From NCBI RefSeq assembly GCF_001042485.2, contig NZ_LBMN02000017.1, positions 1-64,000 on the forward strand: a stretch of DNA of 64,000 nucleotides, in the 5' to 3' direction. The position numbers and the translations under genes were made by a program. Every line of letters starts with the position of its first letter. Position 1 is the first letter of the stretch. This DNA is from Bacillus paralicheniformis (GTDB taxonomy: Bacteria; Bacillota; Bacilli; Bacillales; Bacillaceae). The notes below the pieces were generated by a model. It ran no database searches and had not been told where the DNA came from. It saw only the letters and a list, made by a program, of their open reading frames with translations. Shown piece by piece: positions 1-8,644 of this stretch.

Positions 1-245
<245 letters not shown>

Positions 246-480
246 TTTGATAATGACTACGCACATTCGCATGTGCGATTTATTTAATGAATTAACAGGT
301 ACGTTTGTCTTGTTTAGTTTTCAAAGATCATTTCCGCTTCGTTCAGCGGCTTTAATAATATAACATCAAGCCCACATATTTGTCAATAACTTTTTTCAAA
401 ATTATTTGTTGGAGCTTTTTCATGTCAGCTGTTTATCAGCGACGAATAATAATATAACATGTTAATTCAAATCTGGTCAA
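246..480 (-). promoter_or_regulatory. rrn leader with tandem promoters P1 and P2 and a boxA-like site
   Basis: Two sigma-A promoters with identical layout read toward the 16S gene. P1 has TTGACC (475-480) and TATATT (451-456); P2 has TTGACA (381-386) and TATATT (357-362); both have 18-bp spacers. Downstream, near 305-333, is the stretch CTTTGAAAACTAAACAAGAC, which resembles the boxA antitermination region of Bacillus rrn leaders. This tandem arrangement is typical of rrn operons in the B. subtilis group. It accounts for most of the gene-free stretch between the rRNA and pdaB. Confidence 0.85.
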
Positions 481-581
481 CCCTCTTTTTAATTTTTTTC
501 TTAAGATGAATTATTGTTATGTTCTATTTTAAACAAGCATAGGATGAATACAAAGCAGCATGGACAAGGAGGAGTTTCTCT

Positions 582-1346
582 GTGAACCATTTTTATGTGT
601 GGCATATGAAACGGATTAAGCAGTTAATCATTATTATGATAGCCGCTTTTGCGACAGCAAGCTTTTTTTATGTACAAAACCTGCTCCCTCTTCCTGTGTT
701 TTCTACAGAAAGCGGAGCAAAAGCGGTATATAGAGGAGACTCAGATACAAACGAAGTCGCTCTTACCTTTAATATCAGCTGGGGAGATCAAAAGGCCATG
801 CCTATTTTAGATACATTAAAAGCAAACGGTATTAAAGATGCGACCTTTTTTCTTTCAGCTTCATGGGCGGAGCGCCATCCGGATGTCGTGGAAAGAATCC
901 GTAAAGACGGTCATCAGATCGGGAGCATGGGCTATGCTTATAAAAACTATTCGCAAATGAAGAAAAGCGAAATCAAAAAAGACTTAACAAAAGCACAAAA
1001 CTCTTTTCAAAAACTCGGTCTTGAGGACCTCACGCTTTTAAGGCCGCCGACCGGCCAGTTTAATAAAGACGTACTCGATGTCGCTAAACAGTACGGCTAT
1101 ACCGTCGTTCACTACAGTATTAATTCGGATGACTGGACGAACCCGGGGGTTCAAAAGATCGTACAAAACGTAAATGAAACGGTGAGCGCTGGTGATATCG
1201 TGCTCTTTCACGCTTCAGATTCGGCCAAACAAACAAAAGAAGCCCTGCCTGAGATCGTGCACCACCTCAGAAGCAAGGGACTCAAAAATGTAACCGTCAG
1301 CGATTTAATCGCAAATACGGATGCAAAATCATCAGAAGTAAAATAG
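582..1346 (+). CDS. pdaB: PdaB, sporulation polysaccharide deacetylase-family protein
   Basis: Member of the NodB/polysaccharide deacetylase family needed for late spore cortex maintenance in B. subtilis. The 254-residue product has one N-terminal membrane segment (about 14-32) followed by the NodB fold from about residue 58. The usual TFDD metal motif reads TFNISWGD (62-69), with Asn64 where the family has the first catalytic Asp, while the RPPTG motif and the late LFHASD motif are present. The Asn suggests altered or absent activity, as I recall also for the B. subtilis protein. The GTG start is preceded by AAGGAGG; an internal ATG at 606 is an alternative. It faces kbaA and is divergent from the rRNA operon, as in B. 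subtilis. Confidence 0.93.
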   Translation: MNHFYVWHMKRIKQLIIIMIAAFATASFFYVQNLLPLPVFSTESGAKAVYRGDSDTNEVALTFNISWGDQKAMPILDTLKANGIKDATFFLSASWAERHPDVVERIRKDGHQIGSMGYAYKNYSQMKKSEIKKDLTKAQNSFQKLGLEDLTLLRPPTGQFNKDVLDVAKQYGYTVVHYSINSDDWTNPGVQKIVQNVNETVSAGDIVLFHASDSAKQTKEALPEIVHHLRSKGLKNVTVSDLIANTDAKSSEVK

Positions 1347-1354
1347 CAACCGGT

Positions 1355-1954
1355 CTAAGCGCGGGCCTGAAATTTTGGGAGCATTAAAAGTTGAAAAGCG
1401 TTGCAGGCTAATAAAGGAAGCAGCATTAAATAGAGCCAGTCCTCTTCATTGACCCTTAACGCCGGGAACCACTCCATCACAGTAAAAACAAACATTAGAA
1501 ATAATGCGGAAACGAACGTTTTTTTAGAGGACTGTTTTTGCTTTGCATAAGCGGCCGCAATGCTTACCGCCAAAATAAAGAGCGGCAGCCAAATATACGG
1601 AATGATGGAGCCTCCCTCTTTTTCAAAAAACAGAAAACGCAAGTAAACCAAATCAAACGCGACAAATACAATCAAAAACAGCTGAATCGAATTCCACAAA
1701 GAATGAGATCTGAAGATTTCCAGTGCAAAACGGTGAATCGTTAAGAAAATCACAAACCCCATTTGAGCAATCACGCTAAAGATCATGCCAACCCCGATAA
1801 ACCAAAATAGAACAGAAAGAATCTCCAATACCTCGAAGGAAAGAAACAGCTCCTTATATCTTCCCCACTCAATGGCAAAACCGACAATACTTGTAGTCAA
1901 AGCTCCGACACCCAACACGGAAAAGAAAAATCGGACGAGATTACGGCTTTTCAT
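1355..1954 (-). CDS. kbaA: KbaA, KinB-signalling activation protein
   Basis: Integral membrane protein of 199 residues with about six hydrophobic segments. In B. subtilis KbaA is required for activation of the sporulation kinase KinB. The identification rests on the multi-span profile and on position between gerD and pdaB, where kbaA lies in B. subtilis. The start at 1954 (MKSRN) follows GGGAAG; an upstream in-frame start at 2026 would add a non-hydrophobic extension of 24 residues that is not typical of the family. It converges on pdaB with only a few bases between them. Confidence 0.88.
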   Translation of the reverse strand: MKSRNLVRFFFSVLGVGALTTSIVGFAIEWGRYKELFLSFEVLEILSVLFWFIGVGMIFSVIAQMGFVIFLTIHRFALEIFRSHSLWNSIQLFLIVFVAFDLVYLRFLFFEKEGGSIIPYIWLPLFILAVSIAAAYAKQKQSSKKTFVSALFLMFVFTVMEWFPALRVNEEDWLYLMLLPLLACNAFQLLMLPKFQARA

Positions 1955-2067
1955 TGTAGACTTCCCAACCCCTAAGTAAACGCTGTAGCAGCGATATTTT
2001 GTTATGTATAAATTTATAAAAGACATTCATATTAAAGGTAAGACGAGTTTTCGAAAGGAGCTTAAGC

Positions 2068-2649
2068 ATGTTCAAGACCACAATGCTATCGATAAGCTGT
2101 TTTCTGTTTCTATCTGTAACAGCTTGTGCTCCCACGGACCAAGCAGCTGAGATGGACTATGATCAAACCAAAAAGATGGTTGTCGATATATTAAAGACAG
2201 ATGACGGAAAAAAAGCGATTCAAGAAATATTAAATGATGACAAATTAAATGAAACACTTGTGATGGATGAAAAAACCGTCAAAGAAACCGTTGAAAAAAC
2301 AATGACCTCCAAAAAAGGAGCTGAATTTTGGAAAAAAGTCTTCGAAGATCCAAAATTCGCAGAAGGCTTTGCCAAAACACTTCAAAATGAACATGAAAAA
2401 GTGCTGAAAAAACTGATGAAAGATCCTGAGTACCAAAAAATGCTGATGCAGGTCATGCAGGATCCTGAAATGACCAAAAAATACGGTGAACTTGTCAGAA
2501 GCCAGGAATTCCGAACCCACCTGCAGGAAGTCATATCTGACACTCTGTCAAGCCCGCTCTACAGAAAGCAGTTTGAAGAGGAACTGAAAAAAGCTGCTTC
2601 TGAAAGCATGAAAGAAGAAATGAAAGGCGGCGAAGAAAAACAAAGCTAA
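2068..2649 (+). CDS. gerD: GerD, spore germination lipoprotein
   Basis: Lipoprotein that clusters the germinant receptors in the inner spore membrane. The 193-residue product starts with a type II signal peptide and lipobox SVTAC (Cys20), followed by a highly charged alpha-helical body rich in Lys, Glu and Met, as known for GerD. The ribosome site AAAGGAG lies upstream. Transcribed divergently from kbaA; B. subtilis gerD is a forespore (sigma-G) gene, but I did not identify the promoter here. It ends before a strong terminator shared with salA. Confidence 0.95.
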   Translation: MFKTTMLSISCFLFLSVTACAPTDQAAEMDYDQTKKMVVDILKTDDGKKAIQEILNDDKLNETLVMDEKTVKETVEKTMTSKKGAEFWKKVFEDPKFAEGFAKTLQNEHEKVLKKLMKDPEYQKMLMQVMQDPEMTKKYGELVRSQEFRTHLQEVISDTLSSPLYRKQFEEELKKAASESMKEEMKGGEEKQS

Positions 2650-2666
2650 GCCGCTTTTCATTCACT

Positions 2667-2695
2667 AAAAGCTTCTTCCGCGGAGGAAGCTTTTT
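2667..2695. terminator. Bidirectional terminator between gerD and salA
   Basis: Near-perfect stem (AAAAGCTTCTTCC against GGAGGAAGCTTTTT) with a 2-3 nt loop and T-runs on both sides, placed between the convergent ends of gerD (2649) and salA (2703). It can end transcription from both directions. Confidence 0.9.
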
Positions 2696-2702
2696 CTGAT
2701 CT

Positions 2703-3764
2703 TTAAGCTTTTACGCCAATGCTTTCGTCGATTTTTTTGGCGATATCCAAATAAATGGCACCGGTCGGATGACTTTCATCATAAACGGACGGCGCAAATT
2801 CGCTGTCATCCCAATCGGGCTGCTTCAGCGGAATTTTGCCCAGAATCGGAACACCGAGTTCTTCTGCGAGCTTCTCGCCTCCGCCTTTGCCGAATACGTA
2901 TTCTTTTTCGCCTGTTTTGACGCTTTCGTAATAAGCCATATTTTCAACGATTCCCAAGATTTCATGATCGGTCTTCAAAGCCATCGCGCCCGCTCTTGCA
3001 GCGACAAACGCGGCAGTAGGGTGCGGCGTCGACACGATCACCTCTTTGCAGCTTGGAAGCATTGAGTGAACATCAAGCGCTACATCGCCTGTTCCCGGCG
3101 GCAGGTCTAAGATAATATAATCGACATCTCCCCATTCAACCTCATGGAAAAAGTTATTCAGCATTTTTCCAAGCATAGGGCCTCTCCAAATGACAGGGGC
3201 ATTGTCTTCAACAAAAAATCCCATCGAAATTACTTTGACTCCGAATCTTTCAACCGGCACGACCTTTTCTCCTTCAATCGTCGGCCGTACAGTGATTCCC
3301 ATCATATCCGGAACGCTGAATCCGTAAATATCGGCGTCGATTAATCCGACTTTCTTTCCGATTCGAGCCAAAGACACAGCCAAATTGACGGACACCGTCG
3401 ACTTGCCGACGCCGCCTTTACCGCTTGCCACCGCTAAAAACACAGGCTGTTTTTCACTATTCAGCAGAGATTGATCCTGCCCTTGGGCAGACTCTTGATT
3501 ATTCATCACGACTTCTTCAGGCAGCTCCTCAAAACGCAGGCCGACCGTCTCTGCACCGGCTTCTTTTAACCGTATGACGATTTCCTGCTGAAGCTGCATT
3601 TGTTCGGCAGATCCCGTTTTTGCGAGCGCCACCTTTACGCTGACGTGCCGTTTTTCGGGTTTTATTTTAATTTCCTTGACGGCATCCAGCTCTCTGAGCG
3701 GCTTGTGAAGAAATGGCTCGTCCAAATCGCCGACTATTTTTTTTACATCGTCTTCTCGCAACAT
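2703..3764 (-). CDS. salA: SalA, Mrp/NBP35-family P-loop ATPase
   Basis: Mrp-family ATPase of 353 residues. An N-terminal MIP18/DUF59-like domain (about 1-85) precedes the ParA/NBP35 domain with the deviant Walker A motif GKGGVGKST (115-123), and LDLPPGTGD as the Walker B region. In B. subtilis SalA represses scoC and so stimulates exoprotease production; related proteins carry Fe-S clusters. The start at 3764 (MLREDD) has an upstream AAGGGTG site and matches the B. subtilis length; an open frame to 3893 would overlap cwlD and is not the gene. A terminator separates it from cwlD. Confidence 0.93.
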   Translation of the reverse strand: MLREDDVKKIVGDLDEPFLHKPLRELDAVKEIKIKPEKRHVSVKVALAKTGSAEQMQLQQEIVIRLKEAGAETVGLRFEELPEEVVMNNQESAQGQDQSLLNSEKQPVFLAVASGKGGVGKSTVSVNLAVSLARIGKKVGLIDADIYGFSVPDMMGITVRPTIEGEKVVPVERFGVKVISMGFFVEDNAPVIWRGPMLGKMLNNFFHEVEWGDVDYIILDLPPGTGDVALDVHSMLPSCKEVIVSTPHPTAAFVAARAGAMALKTDHEILGIVENMAYYESVKTGEKEYVFGKGGGEKLAEELGVPILGKIPLKQPDWDDSEFAPSVYDESHPTGAIYLDIAKKIDESIGVKA

Positions 3765-3835
3765 TGATCTCACCCTTTGTTGTATTCGTTTACAAAATAA
3801 GTATAGCATATCTTTCCTTATAGTGTCTTTGACAC

Positions 3836-3866
3836 AAAAAGAAACCCTCTTATTCAGGAGGGTCTC
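3836..3866 (-). terminator. cwlD terminator overlapping its stop codon
   Basis: On the minus strand the stem ACCCTC/GAGGGT closes around a short loop and is followed by a T-run. The cwlD stop codon (TGA) lies inside the hairpin, so the terminator uses the last codons of the gene. It lies upstream of the salA start. Confidence 0.85.
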
Positions 3867-4563
3867 TGTCTTCTGTAAAGTAGCGCAATACACCTTTATA
3901 TACGGATGCCGCGATTTTGTCCTGATATTTGGGCTTGGCCAGCTGTTTTGCTTCTTTCGGATTTGACAAAAACCCGATCTCGACGAGGGCCCCCGGCTTT
4001 TTCACATTTTGCATCAAATAAATGCCGTGTATCCGCTTTGCCTTCCGCGTCGTGTTTTCAAGATTATGTCTTAATTCATCCTGAATAAACTTGGCGGCCC
4101 GTTCGTTTTCTTCATATTGCCCGTAAAAGAAGCTTTGCGCACCGCTCCATCGGGCGGAAGGAATCGCATTCAAATGGATGCTGAGGTAAAGGTCGGCTTC
4201 AGAATTGTTGATCACGTCGACCCTTTTCCGCAAGTCTTCCGCTTTCCTTCTGCTGAGCCCCTTCGTTTCTTCAGGAGCGAGATCATGATCGTCCTCCCGC
4301 GTCAGCAACACCAAGGCGCCCTGTTCCTGGAGATAGTCCCTGATTCTAAGGGATACTTCAAGCGCCACATCTTTTTCAAGGAGTTCACCGCTTGATGCTC
4401 CTCCATCCGCGCCCCCGTGTCCAGGATCAATATAAATGATCTTGCCGCTCAACGGAAGATTCCATGACCGCCAAGAATCATCATTGTGAAATTGATATTG
4501 AAATAAACATAATAAAACGACAAAGCCGAGTAAAAACCCGAGCCATTTTATTTTTTTCTTCAT
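3850..4563 (-). CDS. cwlD: CwlD, N-acetylmuramoyl-L-alanine amidase of the spore cortex
   Basis: Amidase_3 family zinc enzyme, 237 residues. In B. subtilis CwlD acts with PdaA to make the muramic-delta-lactam of the spore cortex. An N-terminal signal/anchor segment (about 6-22) is followed by the catalytic domain with the metal ligands in IDPGHGG (His49) and LLEKD (Glu63), a second His in LSIHLNA, and the catalytic Glu in LVEIGFLSN. Length and location between ybaK and salA match B. subtilis. The stop codon is inside the terminator stem. Confidence 0.95.
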   Translation of the reverse strand: MKKKIKWLGFLLGFVVLLCLFQYQFHNDDSWRSWNLPLSGKIIYIDPGHGGADGGASSGELLEKDVALEVSLRIRDYLQEQGALVLLTREDDHDLAPEETKGLSRRKAEDLRKRVDVINNSEADLYLSIHLNAIPSARWSGAQSFFYGQYEENERAAKFIQDELRHNLENTTRKAKRIHGIYLMQNVKKPGALVEIGFLSNPKEAKQLAKPKYQDKIAASVYKGVLRYFTEDRDPPE

Positions 4564-4647
4564 CCCTTTCCCTCCCGCTCGTCCTTACTACAACATATGG
4601 GACAAGGAAAGGAAATATGATTCAGCTTGGCCGCACTTTTACATAAA

Positions 4648-5091
4648 TTATCTGAGCCGAAGCTTAAAGCGTCTTTCCCGCTCGCTGAAGCCTTCCTTCC
4701 ACCAGCTTTGGATGAAGTATTCGCAAGCATAATAGAGTGGTTCATGAGCCGCTTGAATATTAAAAGCCTCAGACCAGCTCACCGCATATTCATAAAGCTC
4801 GTGCAGAAGCTGTTTTTCTTCTTTTTCTGAGCGGACCATCGCTCGTTGAACGGGCTCTCCGTGATAGCCGAACTTTCCGTACTCGGCTCCCAGCAAATAG
4901 GCCTCAATGGCAAAATCGATGCAGCCGTCATACAAAATATCCGTGTGCTTAGAAAAAAAATGAAAAAGAGGAGCAAAGCATTCCTCCGCAGAATTCAGCA
5001 TTTTTTCCAAAGACAGTTCGCGCAGAAGCTTTTTTTCCAAATTGATCTGCTTCTTTTGTTTTTCATTGTTAAAAGATACGACCGTCCCCAT
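4648..5091 (-). CDS. ybaK: YbaK, DUF2521-family protein of unknown function
   Basis: 147-residue soluble, mostly helical protein, rich in charged and aromatic residues, without recognisable catalytic motifs. It is named by length and by synteny with cwlD, as in B. subtilis. The ribosome site AAAGGAGG precedes the ATG. In B. subtilis the methyltransferase gene ybaJ lies between ybaK and rpsI; here that interval has been filled by about 23 kb of accessory DNA, and I see no ybaJ. Confidence 0.85.
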   Translation of the reverse strand: MGTVVSFNNEKQKKQINLEKKLLRELSLEKMLNSAEECFAPLFHFFSKHTDILYDGCIDFAIEAYLLGAEYGKFGYHGEPVQRAMVRSEKEEKQLLHELYEYAVSWSEAFNIQAAHEPLYYACEYFIQSWWKEGFSERERRFKLRLR

Positions 5092-5299
5092 AGAACCGCC
5101 TCCTTTTTACCTTGTATTGTGCAGTCAGGAGCCGGAAATCATGCTTTTCTAAGGAAGGGAAACGGAGGAAGAAGCCGAAAATATTAGGAGAGGTTAGTTT
5201 CAGCTCATTTATGCGCGCCATCCATAAAGTGTTCTGCAAAGGAAAATCAGTTTTTAGTCTTTTCTTATTTTCAATACTTGTTTAATCATCTGTCCAGCA

Positions 5300-5353
5300 G
5301 CATAAATAAAGGCGCAATGATCGATTGGCTAAATCGATTCATCGTGCCTTGTA
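5300..5353 (-). terminator. Likely terminator of the agr-like operon
   Basis: An imperfect stem of about 17 bp (AAGGC..ATGATCGAT against ATCGATTCATCGTGCCTT) closes an ATTGGCTAA-like loop 20-70 bases beyond the agrA stop. On the minus strand it is followed by the T-rich CCTTTATTTATG. The remaining bases between ybaK and here (5092-5299) show no other feature that I can support. Confidence 0.55.
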
Positions 5354-5372
5354 TCAAGTAAAAGTTTTACTT

Positions 5373-6098
5373 TTATATCACCGCGGTGAGAAGTTCTTTG
5401 AGCTCACGGTATTTGTTACGGCTCACATTGATAATCTTTTTGCAGTTTTTAATTTTTAGATTATACGACTTCATGTAGGTGTCTTGGATGATTTCCTCAA
5501 TCTTATCCAACGGAACGAGGAAAGACTGATGGGTTCTAAAAAAGTTGCTCCCTTTAAGCATTTCCTCAAGGGTCATCAAACATTGACTTGACTTAATGAT
5601 CTTTCCATTTTCAAGATTTATGCAGGATTTTCTCCCCACCTTTTCAATATACAAAATGCTGTCTACATCTACGAGATGAATTTTGCCGCTAGAACTGATG
5701 CCTATCTTTTTATTGTTTCTTTTTGAAAAAGCCTTATGATTTCGAAGAAGCTCTACAGCTGATTTGAGTCTTAAAATGTTAATCGGTTTGACTAAAAAAT
5801 CAATAGGATAAAACTTATATCCATCCAGAGCGTATTCTGTGTAGGAACTCATGAACATGATGCTGATACTGGGATAATACTCTTTCAGATATTCAGCTAA
5901 ATCGAAACCGCTTGACTGCTTCAGATTGATATCGATAATGACCAGATCGACTTCATTCACAGACTCCAGGTGGGAAATCAACTCGCTTATTTCTCTTGTG
6001 ATTAATTCAAATCTAGCATGACTGATGCTGTCCGAAACCTCTTTGAAAAAATCAAGAATATCTTGATCATCATCAATCACGCATATTCTTACCGTCAA
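5373..6098 (-). CDS. agrA: AgrA-type response regulator (LytTR DNA-binding)
   Basis: Response regulator of 241 residues: receiver domain (about 1-125) with the acidic pair Asp9/Asp10, phospho-acceptor Asp56 (VIIDINL) and conserved Lys in LVKPI, followed by a LytTR DNA-binding domain (about 140-238). This is the AgrA/ComE architecture. It should bind paired direct repeats, and such a pair is present before lanA1. The start is TTG, overlapping the agrD stop (TTGA), which implies translational coupling. It is the last gene of a four-gene minus-strand operon. The assignment of the lantibiotic genes as targets is inference. Confidence 0.88.
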   Translation of the reverse strand: MTVRICVIDDDQDILDFFKEVSDSISHARFELITREISELISHLESVNEVDLVIIDINLKQSSGFDLAEYLKEYYPSISIMFMSSYTEYALDGYKFYPIDFLVKPINILRLKSAVELLRNHKAFSKRNNKKIGISSSGKIHLVDVDSILYIEKVGRKSCINLENGKIIKSSQCLMTLEEMLKGSNFFRTHQSFLVPLDKIEEIIQDTYMKSYNLKIKNCKKIINVSRNKYRELKELLTAVI

Positions 6099-6226
6099 TG
6101 ATCGTCACTCTTTAAATCCTCAGGCAATTCCGGTTCATAAGCAAACCAGAAACAGCTGCTTAGTGAAGTAATTGAATTGAAAAACAAAGCGGATACACCA
6201 ATCAAATAAGTAATAAATTTCACCAT
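6095..6226 (-). CDS. agrD: AgrD-like autoinducing peptide precursor (43 aa)
   Basis: Small gene between agrB and agrA with a GGGGACTAGGGAA leader before its ATG. The product has an amphipathic/hydrophobic N-terminal helix (1-20), then SSCFWFAY (23-30) and the acidic tail EPELPEDL (31-38), which matches the conserved AgrD C-terminal recognition pattern (E-P-x-x-P-x-x-L). By alignment with staphylococcal AgrD the thiolactone would join Cys25 to Ala29, giving a five-residue ring CFWFA with a short N-terminal tail. The ring is inferred, not seen. The stop overlaps the agrA start. Confidence 0.85.
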   Translation of the reverse strand: MVKFITYLIGVSALFFNSITSLSSCFWFAYEPELPEDLKSDDH

Positions 6227-6241
6227 TTCCCTAGTCCCCTT

Positions 6242-6856
6242 TTATTTTTTATTAAACCTCTTATCAAAAGATAAGATGATTTTATGCCATGAGTCAGTCA
6301 AGGTAATGCTTTGCATGATCATTGCGATCCAAATGCCGTATTGAAGCTGGCTGTCAACCAAAAGGCTGACCAGCATGAGACCCAGAAAAACGCAAATCGA
6401 CCTATATTTAATCTCTGTTCTCTGTTGAGGACTGAATACCTGCATCTTTTTATGCAGTTTCGGTGATTTTTTTAAGAAAATGAAAAATGACAAGACAATC
6501 AGGCCAATCAGCATCCATTTCATCCCCCGGGAGAAGTGAAAAGCAAATTCTATGGATATGTACGTGATCACCATAATTTGAAACGTGCTGAAAAATAAAC
6601 AATAATAATAACCTTTAAAGTGGCTTCCCCCTGAAAACATTCTCAAAAATCCGCCCGCCGACAAGATGACCATGGCTTGTATCACGCAGTCAAAATAACA
6701 AGCTATAATAAATACCAGCAGTATTTGATTGATGGCGGCAAGCATCCACTCAAGCCCGTATCGTATGCTATCTTGCCTACTACGAAAATCAGGGTTGTAA
6801 TAAATGATCTGTTCCGAAATTTTTTTTGACAAGTAATTGGGTGTGAACTTAACCAT
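6242..6856 (-). CDS. agrB: AgrB-like peptide-processing membrane protease
   Basis: 204-residue integral membrane protein of the accessory gene regulator B family. It contains the predicted catalytic pair His79 (GGSHFKG) and Cys86 seven residues apart, as in staphylococcal AgrB (His77/Cys84), and several transmembrane segments. Its job would be to cut the AgrD C-terminal tail and form the thiolactone. The ATG overlaps the restored stop of agrC (ATGGTTAA). It lies directly before agrD, the usual arrangement for an enzyme and its substrate. Confidence 0.9.
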   Translation of the reverse strand: MVKFTPNYLSKKISEQIIYYNPDFRSRQDSIRYGLEWMLAAINQILLVFIIACYFDCVIQAMVILSAGGFLRMFSGGSHFKGYYYCLFFSTFQIMVITYISIEFAFHFSRGMKWMLIGLIVLSFFIFLKKSPKLHKKMQVFSPQQRTEIKYRSICVFLGLMLVSLLVDSQLQYGIWIAMIMQSITLTDSWHKIILSFDKRFNKK

Positions 6857-8137
6857 CGCCTAACTCCTTCGGAATCCTGACTTTGAAGACGATCATCCTA
6901 TCGATGATCTCCGGAAAGATGAATCCTTGATGCTTCTCAACGACTGATTTAACGATATGGAGGCCATATCCCCTTCCCTTCTTGCCTTTCGTAGAAAATC
7001 CTTCTTCAAAAATCCGATCTACCACCTCAGCGAACCGCTCTACGTCTCCAAAGTTGCCTACATCTATTCTGTAGTAACCTTCTCCGGAATCAATCTGGAC
7101 ATATACTGTCCGTTCTGGAATATCACCGAGTTCTTTTACGGTTTCACTGCATTCATGATCAGGTTTCCAAATATTTTATTTGTTTCAAAAAGCTTGCATG
7201 GAAAATCCCTCAGACTATCGCTGATTTTATAGTGAATACGAATATCTTCCTTTAAGGCTTTATCCTTATACGAAAGGAGCAGGGCGCTGAGCGCAATGGA
7301 ATGGATAGGAAGTATGTCGCTGATTAAAGCGGAGTCCTTCATCACGTCACTTAGATAATGTTTCGTTTCTTCATATTGCCCTTTATTAAGCATTTGTTGA
7401 ATTGCGATAAGATGATGCCCCTGATCATGGTTATGTTTTTTTATGAAGTGAATGTATTTGCCAACCTCCTCATATTGTTCCTCTAAAGAATTCTCAGCGT
7501 TACGGAGGTTTTTGTAGAAAATGCGCCTCATGATAATCAAGGTGAAAAAAGTTAATGAAACAAGGGCAATGCTCCAAAAAAGATTAATAAAGCCCTCTAC
7601 TTTTTGGTTCTTATAGATGATGAAATAGTATAGAAGCAGCAAAGAAAATGACAGTATCAAAATCATGTACAATTTTATGTCCAAGTCTTTCACCTGTTTC
7701 TTCGGTGAAATTAAAACCACTCTCTTTTTTCGAATTAGGAAAAGCATGAATAAAAGGATACAAAAATGGGGCAATGCCGTACCAAGGCTTCCCTCTTTTA
7801 CATTGAGAACTGGCTCGGCAACTCTTAACATTGCGAAGCCAATCACTTCGGATACGAGTAAACAAACAGCACCCAATAAAACGCCGATTATCGATAACAG
7901 AATTCTGAGGTTCAAAAAAAGCGAAACCGGTAAACTGATCGCCAAAACCATAATGGAAAGGTACAGCAGAGGAGGAAAAGAACTTTTCACCAGATACAAT
8001 ACAATGCTTCCGTAAAGGCTGATTAAGAGCAGGCTGAAAAATTTGTTTTTATAGCTGACATTCAATAACGAAATACCAATCGTTATAATCAAGAATGTTT
8101 CAAGCATACCTCCAATTAATTGGGTTGGCAGATCCAT
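6849..8137 (-). pseudogene. agrC: AgrC-like sensor histidine kinase, split by a frameshift
   Basis: About six hydrophobic segments (residues 1-205), a dimerisation helix with the candidate phospho-acceptor His237 (HNHDQGHH), and a GHKL ATPase domain. The frame ends prematurely at 7136 just after the N-box (NLIMNAV). The rest of the ATPase domain, including the G-box GKKGRGYGLHIVK, continues in another minus-strand frame to a stop at 6849-6851 that overlaps the agrB start. One base appears to be missing near 7139-7147. The start at 8137 follows AGGAGTGTTAGTA; an alternative ATG is at 8161. Either a real loss of the AIP receptor kinase or a sequencing error. Confidence 0.85.
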
Positions 8138-8270
8138 TACTAACACTCCTAAAATATACATATTAGGTATTTCATCTCAATTATACAAAGAAGGAAAGTT
8201 TATGTATAGATATTTTCGAATATTTAACTTATTGGACACAATAATTTTGAAATAGGGCATTTTGCACAAG

Positions 8271-8324
8271 AAATAATCCAAAATAGCCCAAAAATAATCC
8301 AACAATTCTAATTATTGTTATAAT
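8271..8324 (+). promoter_or_regulatory. lanA1 promoter with paired direct repeats (candidate AgrA site)
   Basis: The 11-mer AAATAATCCAA occurs at 8271-8281 and again at 8292-8302, exactly 21 bp (two helical turns) apart, which is the spacing of LytTR/AgrA direct-repeat operators. A good -10 box TATAAT lies at 8319-8324, with no recognisable -35 at the proper distance: the second repeat occupies that position, as expected for an activator-dependent promoter. The lanA1 ribosome site GAGGTGAAGG follows. The same intergenic region (8138-8363) also serves the divergent agrC. Confidence 0.6.
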
Positions 8325-8363
8325 AATGCTGAGCTCCCAAAATTAATTAAGAGGTGAAGGAAA

Positions 8364-8570
8364 ATGTCAAAGATCGAAGCATGGAAAAATCCTGTTGCAC
8401 GTATGAACAGCCAAATTGTAAGTCCTGCCGGTGACTTAATGGACGAGTTGTCAGACAGTGAAATGGAAATGCTTGCAGGCGGCTGCGAGTGGTATAACAT
8501 CAGCTGTCAATTAGGTAACAAAGGTCAATGGTGCACTCTTACAAAAGAATGTCAACGGAGCTGCAAATGA
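8364..8570 (+). CDS. lanA1: Lantibiotic alpha-peptide precursor LanA1 (formicin/haloduracin-alpha type)
   Basis: 68-residue precursor: leader 1-40 ending in the double-glycine site LAGG, then a 28-residue core starting CEWYNISC. The core has five Cys (41, 48, 57, 63, 67), Ser47, Ser66, Thr58 and Thr60, and contains the CTLTKEC motif (57-63) shared by mersacidin-like lipid II binders. It is close in pattern to haloduracin alpha and plantaricin W alpha. By hand the unmodified core is about 3308.5 Da; three dehydrations and one disulfide give about 3252.4 Da monoisotopic, which agrees with the alpha mass I remember for formicin (about 3254 average). Strong GAGGTGAAGG ribosome site. Modified most likely by LanM1. 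Confidence 0.95.
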   Translation: MSKIEAWKNPVARMNSQIVSPAGDLMDELSDSEMEMLAGGCEWYNISCQLGNKGQWCTLTKECQRSCK

Positions 8571-8644
8571 AACCCAGCCGATATTAACGACTGTCTACAA
8601 AAATAATGTTAATAAAGAGATGTAGGAAAACTTCAAATTTGGAA

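Noticed and set aside
3765-3893. Longer N-terminus of SalA
   Set aside because: It overlaps the cwlD terminator and cwlD coding end and is absent from the family.
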